DNA of 57,066 bases from Nocardia crassostreae (GTDB lineage Bacteria; Actinomycetota; Actinomycetes; Mycobacteriales; Mycobacteriaceae): contig NZ_BDCH01000021.1 in assembly GCF_001613405.1 (NCBI RefSeq), positions 1 to 57,066 of the forward strand, read 5' to 3'. The notes beneath the pieces are model-generated. The model had not been told where the DNA came from. It ran no database searches and saw nothing but the letters and a program-made list of their open reading frames with translations. The position numbers were made by a program, and so were the translations under genes. This document shows positions 43,688-52,254 of the stretch, piece after piece (positions within the stretch are counted from its first letter, which is position 1; every line of letters starts with the position of its first letter).

Positions 43688-44725
43688 TCAGACCAGTTCG
43701 CGCAGCTGCTCGATGAGCTTCACGCGCTCGGCCGCGGTGCCCGCCAGCGGGACCACGTTCAGCACCGTCGCACCGGCCTCCCGGAATGCGGCCACCCGCT
43801 CCTTGACGAATCCGGCGGAACCGATGAGCGAGATATCGCGGACCAGATCGTCGGGGACCACCTTGACGGCCTCCTCCTTCTTGCCCGCCAGGTACAGCTC
43901 CTGGATGCGGTCGGCCTCGGCGCCGTAGCCGTACTTGGTGGCCAGGGTGTGGTAGAAGTTCTTGCCCTTGGCGCCCATACCGCCGATGTAGAGCGCCAGG
44001 TGCGGCTTGACTAATTCCCGCAGCGGCTCCACATTGTCGCCGATGGCCAGCGCCGGACCCGCGAACACCTCGAGGTCGCCGAGCGCCGGATCACGCTTGG
44101 CCAGACCGGCTTTCACCGACTGCCCCCAGACGGCGTCGGCCTTCTCCGGCAGGTAGAAGATGGGCTGCCAGCCCTCGGCCATTTCGGCCGCCAGTTCCAC
44201 GTTCTTCGGTCCCAGCACCGCCAGCAGCACCGGAATGTTCTCGCGCACAGGGTGATTGATGAGCTTGAGCGACTTGCCCAGCCCGGTGCCCTGTTCGGCG
44301 GGCAGCGGGATGTTGTAGTACTTGCCGCTGTACTCGAGCCGTTCGCGCTTCCACACCTTGCGGCAGATCTCGAGCACCTCGCGGGTGCGGCCGATGGGGG
44401 CATCGTAGGGCGCGCCGTGGAAGCCCTCGATCACCTGCGGGCCGGATGCGCCGAGGCCGAGAATGTAGCGGCCGTCGGAGACGTAGTCCAGGCCCGCCGC
44501 GGTCATGGCCGTCAGCGTGGGCGTGCGGGTGTAGAGCTGCAGAATGCCCGAGGCCAGCTGCACCCGTTCGGTCTTGGCGGCCAGGTAGCCCAGCGCGCTC
44601 ACGGCGTCGAACGAATACGCCTCCGGCACGAAAACAATGTCGAGACCGGCCCGTTCGAGGTCAGCGACCTCGGCGGCCACCTCTTTGAAGCCGTCGGTGT
44701 AATTGATCGACAGTCCGATACGCAT
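43688..44725 (-). CDS. LLM-class F420-dependent oxidoreductase
   Basis: A 345-residue TIM-barrel enzyme. The ATG at 44725 starts the conserved MRIGLSINYTDGF; the longer frame to 45511 overlaps the cyclohydrolase gene and is shadow. Motifs include LDIVFVPEAYSFDAVSALGY and RYILGLGASGPQVIEGFHG, which is typical of actinobacterial F420-dependent relatives of luciferase alpha. It would oxidise or reduce an unknown substrate with cofactor F420 in the cytoplasm. It is divergent from the cyclohydrolase-like gene. Confidence 0.87.
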   Translation of the reverse strand: MRIGLSINYTDGFKEVAAEVADLERAGLDIVFVPEAYSFDAVSALGYLAAKTERVQLASGILQLYTRTPTLTAMTAAGLDYVSDGRYILGLGASGPQVIEGFHGAPYDAPIGRTREVLEICRKVWKRERLEYSGKYYNIPLPAEQGTGLGKSLKLINHPVRENIPVLLAVLGPKNVELAAEMAEGWQPIFYLPEKADAVWGQSVKAGLAKRDPALGDLEVFAGPALAIGDNVEPLRELVKPHLALYIGGMGAKGKNFYHTLATKYGYGAEADRIQELYLAGKKEEAVKVVPDDLVRDISLIGSAGFVKERVAAFREAGATVLNVVPLAGTAAERVKLIEQLRELV

Positions 44726-44836
44726 GACCGGGACCTTACCGACCTCGCGGCGACCCCTTCGCGGCGGCCATGACCGTTGTGCCGGTACGGTGTTGCGCGA
44801 ACGATTTTCATCGCGAATCACGGGAGGCCCACCCTC

Positions 44837-45487
44837 ATGACTCAGGACACCACGCAGGCCATCACCACCTTCGGTGACTCGACACTGCAGGGGTACCTGG
44901 ATCACCTCGCGGCCAAGGTCCCGGCGCCGGGCGGCGGTGCGGTGGCCGCCCTGCACGCCGCGCAGGGCGCCGCGCTGGTCGCCATGGTCGCGCGCTACAC
45001 CACCCGCGCCAAGGACGCCGACAACCGTCCGGTCATCGATCGCATCATTGTGGCCGCGGATATCGCCCGCGATCGCGCGCTGGCCCTCGCCGATGCCGAT
45101 GCCGCCGCCTTCACCGCCGTCGGCAATGCCTACAAGCTGCCCAAGGACACCGACGAGGAGAAGGAAGCCCGCGGCGCGGCCATTACCGCCGCCCTGCTCG
45201 GCGCGGCCCGGGTCCCGGCCGCGGTGGTCTCCGCGGCCGACGAAGTGCTCTCGCTGGCAAGCGAACTGCTGCCGATCGGCAACCCCAATGTGGTCACCGA
45301 TATCGGCGCCGCGGCCGATGCGGCCCGCGCCGCCGCCACCAGCTCGCAGCTCAATATCGCCATCAACGTGGCCTCCCTGGATGCCGGGGCGGGCGCGGAG
45401 TTCGCGCCGGTGCTCACCCAGATCGAGGAGATCCTGGCCCGCGCCGACGCCCTGCACAATGACGTGGTCGCCGCGATCACCGGCTGA
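44837..45487 (+). CDS. Cyclodeaminase/cyclohydrolase (FTCD_C) family protein
   Basis: A 216-residue helical protein. The ATG at 44837 has GGAGG 9 nt upstream. KVPAPGGGAVAALHAAQGAA is the family's signature near the N-terminus. The family includes the cyclodeaminase half of formiminotransferase-cyclodeaminase and stand-alone methenyl-tetrahydrofolate cyclohydrolases. It probably handles a one-carbon folate intermediate. A formimidoylglutamate route is also present 10 kb away (hutG), and folD is two genes downstream, but no operon links them. The reaction is uncertain. Confidence 0.82.
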   Translation: MTQDTTQAITTFGDSTLQGYLDHLAAKVPAPGGGAVAALHAAQGAALVAMVARYTTRAKDADNRPVIDRIIVAADIARDRALALADADAAAFTAVGNAYKLPKDTDEEKEARGAAITAALLGAARVPAAVVSAADEVLSLASELLPIGNPNVVTDIGAAADAARAAATSSQLNIAINVASLDAGAGAEFAPVLTQIEEILARADALHNDVVAAITG

Positions 45488-45510
45488 TCTCGATCCACCG
45501 CACGCGCGCA

Positions 45511-45542
45511 ACGGGTCGGCTCCGAATTCGGAGCCGACCCGT
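45511..45542. terminator. Rho-independent terminator
   Basis: ACGGGTCGGCTCCG and its exact complement form a 14-bp stem around AATT, followed by TTCAGTCTTTC, the nearest to a U-rich tail in this window. It follows the cyclohydrolase stop by 23 bp. Confidence 0.8.
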
Positions 45543-45702
45543 TTCAGTCTTTCGACCAGGCAATCTCATACCCGAACCCCGTGGCTACACATAGTTTCCA
45601 CGCCGATGGGTAGGTCACGAAGCGAGAACATTTCCGGATGGGACTGATGCTCAGGTCATAGTCTGGGGATTCAGGACCACACCCTTTCGAAGGGATGGAA
45701 CC

Positions 45703-46452
45703 ATGCGGAACGCGATAAAGATCTTCGTCATCGCAACCGTTGCCGCGGCAGCGGCCGCGTTCGGGTCCGGAGGCGCGGGGGCAGCGTTCGTGACATCCGA
45801 TTTCCCGGCGGTGCAGGCGATTTCGCCGGGGCCGGGCCAGGTGGTAGGCATTGCCGCACCGGTGAGTGTGCGGTTCGCCGAACCGGTGACCGATAGAGCC
45901 CGGGTGGAGCGGGCCGTCAGCATTCGGGCCGGAACCACGCTCGCCGGGCAATTCTCCTGGGTAGACGATCGACAGTTGACTTGGACGTCGGCCGGATACC
46001 TTCCCACCTCGGCATCCGTCTCGGTGTCGGTGGGTCGCCTGCACACCAACTTCCAGACCAATGCCGGTGTCACGGCCGACGGCGATATGTCCGCGCACAC
46101 GTTCACGGTGTACATCGGCGGCGCGCCAGTGAACACGATGCCCGCCTCGTACGGCAAGCCCGGCTGGGAGACGCCGGTGGGCACCTTCCCGGTCCTGTCG
46201 CGCGAGCGCTCGGTGACCTTCGATTCGCGCACCATCGGCATTCCGCTGAATTCGGCAGAGGGCTATCTGATCCAGGGCGAATGGGCCGAGCGGCTTACCT
46301 GGGGTGGCGTCTACGTCCACTCCGCGCCATGGTCGGTGGACTCGCAGGGGTACGCCAATGTCAGCCACGGCTGCATCAATCTGGCGCCCGGCGATGCCGA
46401 GTGGTTCTACAACACCGTCAGCATCGGCGATCCGGTCACCCTGCACTGGTGA
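45703..46452 (+). CDS. L,D-transpeptidase (YkuD) with Ig-like domain
   Basis: A 249-residue secreted protein. The ATG at 45703 is followed by a signal peptide (KIFVIATVAAAAAAFGSGG). Residues 35-125 form an Ig-like domain (GPGQVVGIAAPVSVRFAEPV). The YkuD catalytic domain has VYVHSAP and NVSHGCINLAP with the active-site Cys in H-G-C-I-N. These enzymes make 3->3 cross-links in peptidoglycan outside the membrane, abundant in mycobacteria and relatives. It resembles the Ldt architecture in that group. It converges closely with folD (4 bp). Confidence 0.92.
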   Translation: MRNAIKIFVIATVAAAAAAFGSGGAGAAFVTSDFPAVQAISPGPGQVVGIAAPVSVRFAEPVTDRARVERAVSIRAGTTLAGQFSWVDDRQLTWTSAGYLPTSASVSVSVGRLHTNFQTNAGVTADGDMSAHTFTVYIGGAPVNTMPASYGKPGWETPVGTFPVLSRERSVTFDSRTIGIPLNSAEGYLIQGEWAERLTWGGVYVHSAPWSVDSQGYANVSHGCINLAPGDAEWFYNTVSIGDPVTLHW

Positions 46453-46456
46453 ACGG

Positions 46457-47320
46457 TCAGCGGGGCCCGCTCAGCCGGGCCGCCTCGGCGGCCTGCACCA
46501 CGTGGCGCATGAGCAGGGCGGTGGTGACGGGGCCGACGCCGCCGGGGACGGGGCTCAGCGCGGCGGCCTTGCCGGTCACCGACGCGGCGTTCACATCGCC
46601 GGTGATATTGCCGTTCTCGTCCTCGTTGGTGCCGACATCGATGACGACGGCGCCCTTGCGGACGTGGTCGGCGGTGATTAGGCCCGGGCGGCCGACGGCG
46701 GCGACCACCACATCGGCGGCCGAGGTGACCGACGGCAGGTCGGTGGTGCGGGAATGGCAGATGGTGACGGTGGCGTTCTCGGCCAGCAGCAGCTGAGCCA
46801 GGGGCTTGCCGACCACGTTCGAGCGGCCGACGACCGCGACGTGGCGGCCCGCGAGCGGAACCTGGTGGAACTTAGCCAGTTCCACGACCGCCTCGGAGGT
46901 GGCGGGCGGGAAGCCGGGCAGGCCGGAGGAGAGCAGGCCCAGCGACAGCGGACTGACGCCGTCGACATCCTTGGCGGCGGCGATGGCGGGGCTGACATCG
47001 TCGAGGCCGATGCCCTTGGGCAGCGGGGTCTGCAGCATGATGGCGTCGACCGACGCGTCCTCGGACAGTTCGGTGAGCTTGGCGCGGATCTCCTCGGCGG
47101 TGGCCTCGACGCCGAGATCGAGGTTCTCGCAGGCGATTCCATTGCGCTCGGCGGCGCGGTTGAGGGACTTCACGTACCAGGCGCTGGCCGGGTCGTCATT
47201 GGCGATCACCAGCACCAGGCGGGGAGCGGCGCCGTTCTCGGTGAGCGCGGCGGCGCGCTGCTTGGTGTCGGCATTGATGGTGGCGGCGAGTTCCTTGCCG
47301 GTCAGCGAAGTCGTGTCCAC
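46457..47320 (-). CDS. folD: Bifunctional methylene-THF dehydrogenase/cyclohydrolase FolD
   Basis: A 287-residue protein. The GTG at 47320 (VDTTSLTGKEL) follows AAGG at 9 nt; a TTG three codons earlier is less likely. SAWYVKSLNRAAERNGI carries the catalytic Y-x-x-x-K-type lysine, QTPLPKGI follows, and VVGRSNVVGKPLAQLLLAE with VGRPGLITAD form the NADP-binding part. GGVGPVTTALLMRH is the C-terminal signature. FolD converts methylene-THF via methenyl-THF to formyl-THF in one-carbon metabolism. Complete, with normal length. Confidence 0.95.
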   Translation of the reverse strand: MDTTSLTGKELAATINADTKQRAAALTENGAAPRLVLVIANDDPASAWYVKSLNRAAERNGIACENLDLGVEATAEEIRAKLTELSEDASVDAIMLQTPLPKGIGLDDVSPAIAAAKDVDGVSPLSLGLLSSGLPGFPPATSEAVVELAKFHQVPLAGRHVAVVGRSNVVGKPLAQLLLAENATVTICHSRTTDLPSVTSAADVVVAAVGRPGLITADHVRKGAVVIDVGTNEDENGNITGDVNAASVTGKAAALSPVPGGVGPVTTALLMRHVVQAAEAARLSGPR

Positions 47321-47554
47321 GGGAGACAACCTTAACGCGCGCGACCGGGGCTCCGGCCGTCAGGGAGCACCGCTCGCGCGCGTTCCCTGGCACACGGGTG
47401 GTCAAACCTGCGAAATCACTTCGGCAAATACCCGACAAGGGCCGTGTCCAGTCGTATCGTGTCTTCATTCGGCCTAGAGCCAATTGCCAGTAAAGTTCGG
47501 AGATAGCCAGCAAAGCGTGTGTGTGACACTCTCTACGGAAAGGCTCGGACAGCA

Positions 47555-48415
47555 GTGCAGATCGCCAGGCGTTTACCAGCTCTTCTCGCGGCGGCCGCCG
47601 CCACCATCACCCTCTTCGGGCCGGGCATCGCGTTCGCGGATCCCGGTCCGCTCTACAACTCGGCGCAGGAGAATTTCCGCGATGGCGATGACGGCGCCGG
47701 GCTCGCGGACCTGCGGCAGTTGCTCGCCGAATCACCCGATGACGCCGAGGCGCTCTCGCTGCAGGCCATCTGGTCGGATTACTCCGGTGATCTGATCACC
47801 CGGGAGGCCGCGCTGAGCCGCTTGAACATCGTGGATCCGGAGCTGGCCGACGGGACGCGAAATGTGTTCCGCGCCATCGGCGCCGCCATCGGCACGCTGC
47901 CCAATCCGATTCCGGCGCTGGCCGGGCCGGGCACCGGCATCGTGGTCCTCGGCTACGGCCTGCTGCCCGACGGCAGCATGCGCCCCGAGCTGATCAACCG
48001 CCTGCAGGCGGCCTGGTTGCAGGCCGTCGCCTCGCCGCTGTCCCCCATCGTGGTCACCGGCGGCAACCCGCAGAACGGGATCACCGAGGCGGCCGCCATG
48101 CAGAGCTGGCTCATCGGCCGCGGCATTCCGGCCACCCGCGTCCTGGCCGAGCATCGCGCCGGGTCCACCGTCGGCAATGCCCTCAACAGCACCGCCCTGC
48201 TCCGCGACGCCGGAGCCACCAGCGCCATTATCGTGACCTCCCCCAACCACATTCGCCGCGCCGTCGCCGATTTCATCGTGGCGGGCATGCCGGTCGTGGG
48301 CGCCACCACCTCCCTGGAACAGCTGGTCTCCCAGCTCCCTCCGCCCGCCCGCAGCGGCCAGCGCGGCATCTACCTCGATGCCACCCGCACCCTGCTGCTC
48401 CCCACCCAGCGCTGA
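47555..48415 (+). CDS. YdcF-like (DUF218) exported protein
   Basis: A 286-residue protein from the GTG at 47555, with GGAAAGG upstream; the frame is open from 47519. A hydrophobic signal segment (LPALLAAAAATITLFGPGIA) is followed by an N-terminal TPR-like stretch (residues 30-95). The DUF218 domain has VVLGYGLLPDG, PIVVTGGNPQNGITEAAAM and EHRAGSTVGNALNS, the family's S-x-x-T-x-x-N-A motif. SanA/YdcF/ElyC relatives work at the cell envelope, ElyC in peptidoglycan lipid carrier metabolism; the exact role here is unknown. An L,D-transpeptidase and FolD are neighbours but not operon-linked. Confidence 0.82.
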   Translation: MQIARRLPALLAAAAATITLFGPGIAFADPGPLYNSAQENFRDGDDGAGLADLRQLLAESPDDAEALSLQAIWSDYSGDLITREAALSRLNIVDPELADGTRNVFRAIGAAIGTLPNPIPALAGPGTGIVVLGYGLLPDGSMRPELINRLQAAWLQAVASPLSPIVVTGGNPQNGITEAAAMQSWLIGRGIPATRVLAEHRAGSTVGNALNSTALLRDAGATSAIIVTSPNHIRRAVADFIVAGMPVVGATTSLEQLVSQLPPPARSGQRGIYLDATRTLLLPTQR

Positions 48416-48478
48416 CCCGATCCACCCCGTAGGGCCCCGCGCCGATCCGGTGCGGGGTCCTGCGTGCACAATTGCCCG

Positions 48479-49462
48479 GTGAGTACTCCCGGCACCGACA
48501 CCCTGGTAACCCGTCTGCGCGCCGCAGGCTGCGTCTTCGCGGAGGATGAAGACGAGCTGTTGCTGAGCGCCGCCACCGACCCGGGCCACCTGGAATCCCT
48601 TGTCGTCCAGCGCATTGCCGGATACCCCCTCGAGCATCTCCTCGGCTGGGCCGAATTCCGCGGCCTCCGCGTCGCGGTCGCCCCCGATGTGTTCGTCCCC
48701 CGTCAGCGCACGGCATTCCTGGTCGACCAGGCAATCGACCTGGGCCGCAACAAGATTCGCGAGACCACCACCCGCAGCGCGCTGGTAGCCCTCGACATGT
48801 GCTGCGGCTGTGGCGCATTGGGCCTGGCCTTCGCCACCGAACTCGCCGCCGAGGGAATTCACGTCGACCTCACGGCCTCCGATATCGAACCCGCCGCCAT
48901 CGAATGCGCCCGCCGCAACCTGGCTCCCGTCGGCGCACAGGTTCTCGAAGGCGACCTGTTCGACCCGATTCCCACCGATCTCGCCGGACGCGTCGACATC
49001 CTGCTAGCCAACACCCCCTACGTCCCCACCACCGAAATCGCCTGGATGCCCCCGGAAGCCCGCGACCACGAACCTCGCGCCGCCCTCGACGGCGGCCCCG
49101 ACGGCCTCGATATCCTCCGCCGCATCGCCGCCGTAGCCACCCACTGGCTCGCCCCCGGCGGCCACCTACTGGTCGAGGAGAGCGAGCAGCAAGCCCCACT
49201 CGCGGCCGAAGTCATGCGCCGCCACGGCCTCGAGCCCCGCATTGCCGAGGACGACGACCTCGGCGCGACCGTGGTGATCGGCACCCGCCCAACCGCCAGA
49301 CTCCCGCCCCAACCGCCTGACTCCCGCCCTCGGCCGACACGGACGGCTCCTTGGGCCACCGCCCATGGTGCGCATCGACGAAACCCACACCGCGACAGCC
49401 CAACTCACGCTTGCAGACCGTCGTCGATTCACAGCAGAGGTGCGGCGAGGTCCTTGAGGTAG
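48479..49462 (+). CDS. PrmC/HemK-like N5-glutamine methyltransferase-type protein
   Basis: A 327-codon frame from the GTG at 48479, with a CACAAT -10-like box 6 nt upstream. An N-terminal helical part includes RIAGYPLEHLLGWAEFRGLR. The SAM-binding Rossmann motif I is ALDMCCGCGALGLAFA. The catalytic motif reads NTPYVP instead of N-P-P-Y, so it is a divergent relative of release-factor methyltransferases. The family normally ends near TVVIGTR (about 49290). The remaining 55 residues are Pro/Arg-rich and run 34 bp antisense into the TetR gene. They may be non-conserved or reflect a lost stop. Confidence 0.8.
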   Translation: MSTPGTDTLVTRLRAAGCVFAEDEDELLLSAATDPGHLESLVVQRIAGYPLEHLLGWAEFRGLRVAVAPDVFVPRQRTAFLVDQAIDLGRNKIRETTTRSALVALDMCCGCGALGLAFATELAAEGIHVDLTASDIEPAAIECARRNLAPVGAQVLEGDLFDPIPTDLAGRVDILLANTPYVPTTEIAWMPPEARDHEPRAALDGGPDGLDILRRIAAVATHWLAPGGHLLVEESEQQAPLAAEVMRRHGLEPRIAEDDDLGATVVIGTRPTARLPPQPPDSRPRPTRTAPWATAHGAHRRNPHRDSPTHACRPSSIHSRGAARSLR

Positions 49463-50022
49463 GCGCGGAGGCGTTGCTCCACTTCGGCGGAGTCGGCGGG
49501 GATGACCAGGAGGCCGAAGGCGGTGCCGTCGATCCAGGCGTGCAGGCGGGCTGCTTCGGTGTCCGGGTCGCGGGTTGGGTGCAGGTCGCCGATTCGGGTG
49601 AGTAGGGCGCAGAGTTGGCGGCAGAGGTCGTCGACGGCGCGTTGGGCGGTTTCGGCGAGTTCGGCCAGGCGGGGGTGGGCGGGGGCTTCGGCGATGAGGG
49701 CGAGGTTGACTCGCATTTCGGCATTTCGCCGGTCGTCGAGGGGTAGGAGTTCCAGCAGGATCGCCAGGGCGGCGTCGTGGGGGTCGCTCATGCTCGCGTG
49801 GGCGGCGACGCGTTGTTCGACATTGGCGTGGACCAGCTGCATGGAGTGGCCGAGCAGGTCGGCCTTGGTCGGGAACATGTGCCGCAGGGAGCCGAGGACT
49901 ATGCCCGCTTCGGCGGCCACGGTGCGCAGGGAGACGGCGCTGACGCCGCTGTCGACAATGAGCCGCCAGACGGCGGCGGCGATCTCGGCTTTGCGCTGGT
50001 CGTGGTCGATCACTTTGGGCAC
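49429..50022 (-). CDS. TetR-family regulator
   Basis: A 197-residue protein. Its HTH is at residues 10-55 (AEIAAAVWRLIVDSGVSAVS, LRTVAAEAGIVLGSLRHMFP with a conserved H/Y position, TKADLL). It is divergent from a membrane protein gene, and two 18-bp palindromes in between fit binding of two dimers. By family it is a repressor released by a ligand; the adjacent gene is its likely target. Confidence 0.88.
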   Translation of the reverse strand: MPKVIDHDQRKAEIAAAVWRLIVDSGVSAVSLRTVAAEAGIVLGSLRHMFPTKADLLGHSMQLVHANVEQRVAAHASMSDPHDAALAILLELLPLDDRRNAEMRVNLALIAEAPAHPRLAELAETAQRAVDDLCRQLCALLTRIGDLHPTRDPDTEAARLHAWIDGTAFGLLVIPADSAEVEQRLRAYLKDLAAPLL

Positions 50023-50031
50023 GGGTCGATA

Positions 50032-50082
50032 TTAGCGCAACTGTGCTAGATTGAAGGCTCGTAATTAGCACAATTGAGCTAA
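50032..50082. promoter_or_regulatory. Two TetR operators
   Basis: TTAGCGCAACTGTGCTAG (50032-50049) and TTAGCACAATTGAGCTAA (50065-50082) share the frame T-T-A-G-C-N8-G-C-T-A-x. Their centres are 33 bp apart, about three DNA turns. They occupy the divergent promoter between tetR and the membrane gene. Confidence 0.7.
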
Positions 50083-50096
50083 CAAGGGGATGTGAG

Positions 50097-50687
50097 ATGT
50101 TCGATCTGGTGGGGGAACACCCCATTGCCGCGGTGATCGTGGCGCCCGAGGTCGGGTTCTGGGTTTTCCTGGGACTCGGACTGCTGCTGCGCTACGTGAT
50201 GCGGTTGCGCACACTCAGTAACGTTGTGTTGCTGGGCATTCCATTGCTGGCGGTGATCCTCGTGATCGCCACGGGCATCGATCTGCACAATGGCGCGACC
50301 GCCGATGCGACGCACGGGCTGGCCGGGATCTATCTCGGCTTCACCCTGGCCTTCGGGCACACGCTGATCAAGTGGGCGGATGTGCGGGTAGCGCATCGGT
50401 TCGCGGGCGGCCCGGCGCCGGTGAAGGTTCCGAAATCGGGGCCGGAGCGGCGCAAGCATGTGTGGCAGGAGTGGCTGCGGGTGGTGAACGCGGCGGCCAT
50501 CAGTTCGGTATCGCTGGGCGCGCTGGTGCTGTTCGTCGGCACGCCGGAGCAGGATGCCACGCTCACCTGGTGGATCGGTCGGGTGTGGGCGATCTGCGGG
50601 CTCTGGTTCCTTTTCGGGCCGCTATGGGAATTCGGGAGCGGCGATAAGAAGGAGACCAGTAAGGAGCGGGTGGATATCGGCCGCTGA
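50097..50687 (+). CDS. Integral membrane protein under TetR control
   Basis: A 196-residue protein. The ATG at 50097 has AAGGGGATGTGAG upstream. Five or so hydrophobic helices are visible: FWVFLGLGLLLRYVM, VVLLGIPLLAVILVIATG, GLAGIYLGFTLAFGHTL, AAAISSVSLGALVLFVG and IGRVWAICGLWFLFGPLW. A basic loop (KVPKSGPERRKH) lies in the middle. I recognise no characterised family. Divergent tetR with two operators suggests an inducible role, such as a stress or permease-like function; this is inference. Confidence 0.75.
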   Translation: MFDLVGEHPIAAVIVAPEVGFWVFLGLGLLLRYVMRLRTLSNVVLLGIPLLAVILVIATGIDLHNGATADATHGLAGIYLGFTLAFGHTLIKWADVRVAHRFAGGPAPVKVPKSGPERRKHVWQEWLRVVNAAAISSVSLGALVLFVGTPEQDATLTWWIGRVWAICGLWFLFGPLWEFGSGDKKETSKERVDIGR

Positions 50688-50712
50688 GGGCGAGTGCCGG
50701 TAGCGTGGTCGA

Positions 50713-51429
50713 GTGACTGTGCGCGGGATTCTGTTCGATGTCGACGACACGCTGTTCGATTACTCCGCCTCGGCCCGGGTCGGGGTGATCGAGCAATTGC
50801 GGGCCGAGGGGCTGCTGGAGAAGTTCGATTCCGAGGATGCGGCCGCCGAGTTGTGGCGCGGCATCGAGGACGAGGAATACGCGCGGTTCCGAACGGGGGA
50901 AATCACATTCATGGAGCAGCGGATCGCCCGCACGGAGCGGTTCCTGGCGAGCATCGGCGTCACCGTCGACGATCCGGATGCCTGGTTCTCGGCGTATCTG
51001 GTGCAGCGCGATCGCGTCATGACGGCGTTCCCGGATGCGCTGCCGACCCTGCGGGCCCTGCACGGACAGATCGGGCTCGGGGTGGTGTCGAATTCGGTAC
51101 AGTCCATGCAGGAGCACAAACTACGGTCCACCGGACTGCTGCCCTATCTGGCCGATGCCATTCTGTGCTGCGTGGAATTCGTTGTGGCCAAACCGGATCC
51201 GAGTATTTTCCGGGCCGGATGCGACATGATCGGGCTGCCGCCGGAGCAGGTCGCCTATGTGGGCAACGACTACGAGATCGACGCCCTCGCCGCCAGAGAC
51301 GCCGGACTGCGGTCGTATTGGCTGGATCGCAGTGGCGGCGCGGCGGCGGATGACGGCATCACCGTCATCCACTCGCTCACCGAATTGACGAATTCCTATT
51401 TGCGACTGGTGAATTCGTCCATGGAGTGA
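50713..51429 (+). CDS. HAD-superfamily hydrolase
   Basis: A 238-residue protein. TAGCGT (50701-50706) is 6 nt before the GTG at 50713, a leaderless-type arrangement. Motif I is DVDDTLFDY with both catalytic Asp, motif II GVVSNSVQ, motif III the Lys in VVAKPDPSIF, and motif IV GNDYEIDALAA. An alpha-helical cap follows motif I. The nearest type is YjjG-like nucleotidase/phosphatase; the substrate is not known. Its end overlaps the convergent SDR gene by 34 bp. Confidence 0.9.
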   Translation: MTVRGILFDVDDTLFDYSASARVGVIEQLRAEGLLEKFDSEDAAAELWRGIEDEEYARFRTGEITFMEQRIARTERFLASIGVTVDDPDAWFSAYLVQRDRVMTAFPDALPTLRALHGQIGLGVVSNSVQSMQEHKLRSTGLLPYLADAILCCVEFVVAKPDPSIFRAGCDMIGLPPEQVAYVGNDYEIDALAARDAGLRSYWLDRSGGAAADDGITVIHSLTELTNSYLRLVNSSME

Positions 51430-52220
51430 TAGACGCCCACGGTATTGAGGTAGAAGTCGCGGACCTTCAACGGCAGCAGACCGGAGATGGCGCGGTTGAA
51501 GCGGGAGGTCCAGGGCAGGATCACCAGGGCCGAGCCCTTCTTCATCTCGGTCCAGGAGGTCTCCACGACCTCCTCCTGTTCCAGGATGGGGGCGAACAGG
51601 AATCCCTTTGCGCCGTCGAACATTCCGGTATTGATGTAGGTCGGGCACACCGTGGTGAACTTGACGTGCTCCTTGCCCGCCTGCTCCAACTCCAGGCGCA
51701 CCGAATCCGACCAGCCCAGCGCCGCCCACTTGGAGGCCGCGTACACGCTCATGCGCGGATTGGACACCAGGCCCGCCGAGGAGGCGATGGTCATGACCCG
51801 CGCCTCACCCGTCCCGGCCACCATGGCGGGCAGGAATTCGAGCGTGATGTACATGGGCGCAAGCGAATTGATCGCCATGGTCTTGTCGATATCGCCGCGG
51901 TTCTCGGTCTCCCAGAAGTACCCGTTACCGCGCACGATGCCCGCATTGTTGACCAGCACGTCGATACCGCCCACCTCGGCGCGCACGGCGGTACCGGCCT
52001 CGGCGATGGCCTCGCGGTCGGACACGTCGACCGCGTAGTGGTGGATACGGCTCGAGCCCGCGGCGGCGAGTTCGGCCGCGGTCTCCTTCAAGGCCGTCTC
52101 ATTGATATCCCACAGCACGACATCGGCGGCCTTCTCCTGCACCGCGCGCTGGGCGAATGATTTGCCCAGACCCATGGCGGCGCCCGTGATCAGGACCTTC
52201 TTGCCCTCGACGGTCTTCAT
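51396..52220 (-). CDS. SDR-family oxidoreductase
   Basis: A 274-residue classical short-chain dehydrogenase: TGAAMGLGKS for NAD(P), NNAGIVRG, ASSAGLVS with the catalytic Ser, and YAASK with Tyr/Lys. The C-terminal FLFAPILEQEEVVETSWTEM is common in actinobacterial SDRs paired with aldehyde dehydrogenases. It lies 34 bp after the GabD2-like gene on the same strand, so one transcript is likely and the TetR at 53918 probably controls it. The substrate is probably an alcohol or keto compound. Confidence 0.88.
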   Translation of the reverse strand: MKTVEGKKVLITGAAMGLGKSFAQRAVQEKAADVVLWDINETALKETAAELAAAGSSRIHHYAVDVSDREAIAEAGTAVRAEVGGIDVLVNNAGIVRGNGYFWETENRGDIDKTMAINSLAPMYITLEFLPAMVAGTGEARVMTIASSAGLVSNPRMSVYAASKWAALGWSDSVRLELEQAGKEHVKFTTVCPTYINTGMFDGAKGFLFAPILEQEEVVETSWTEMKKGSALVILPWTSRFNRAISGLLPLKVRDFYLNTVGVYHSMDEFTSRK

Positions 52221-52254
52221 ACCGGTATGCTCCCCTGTCTCCTGGATGGCCTGA

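Noticed and set aside
44726..45511. N-terminal extension of the LLM oxidoreductase
   Set aside because: It is antisense to the intact cyclohydrolase gene, and family similarity starts at the ATG at 44725.
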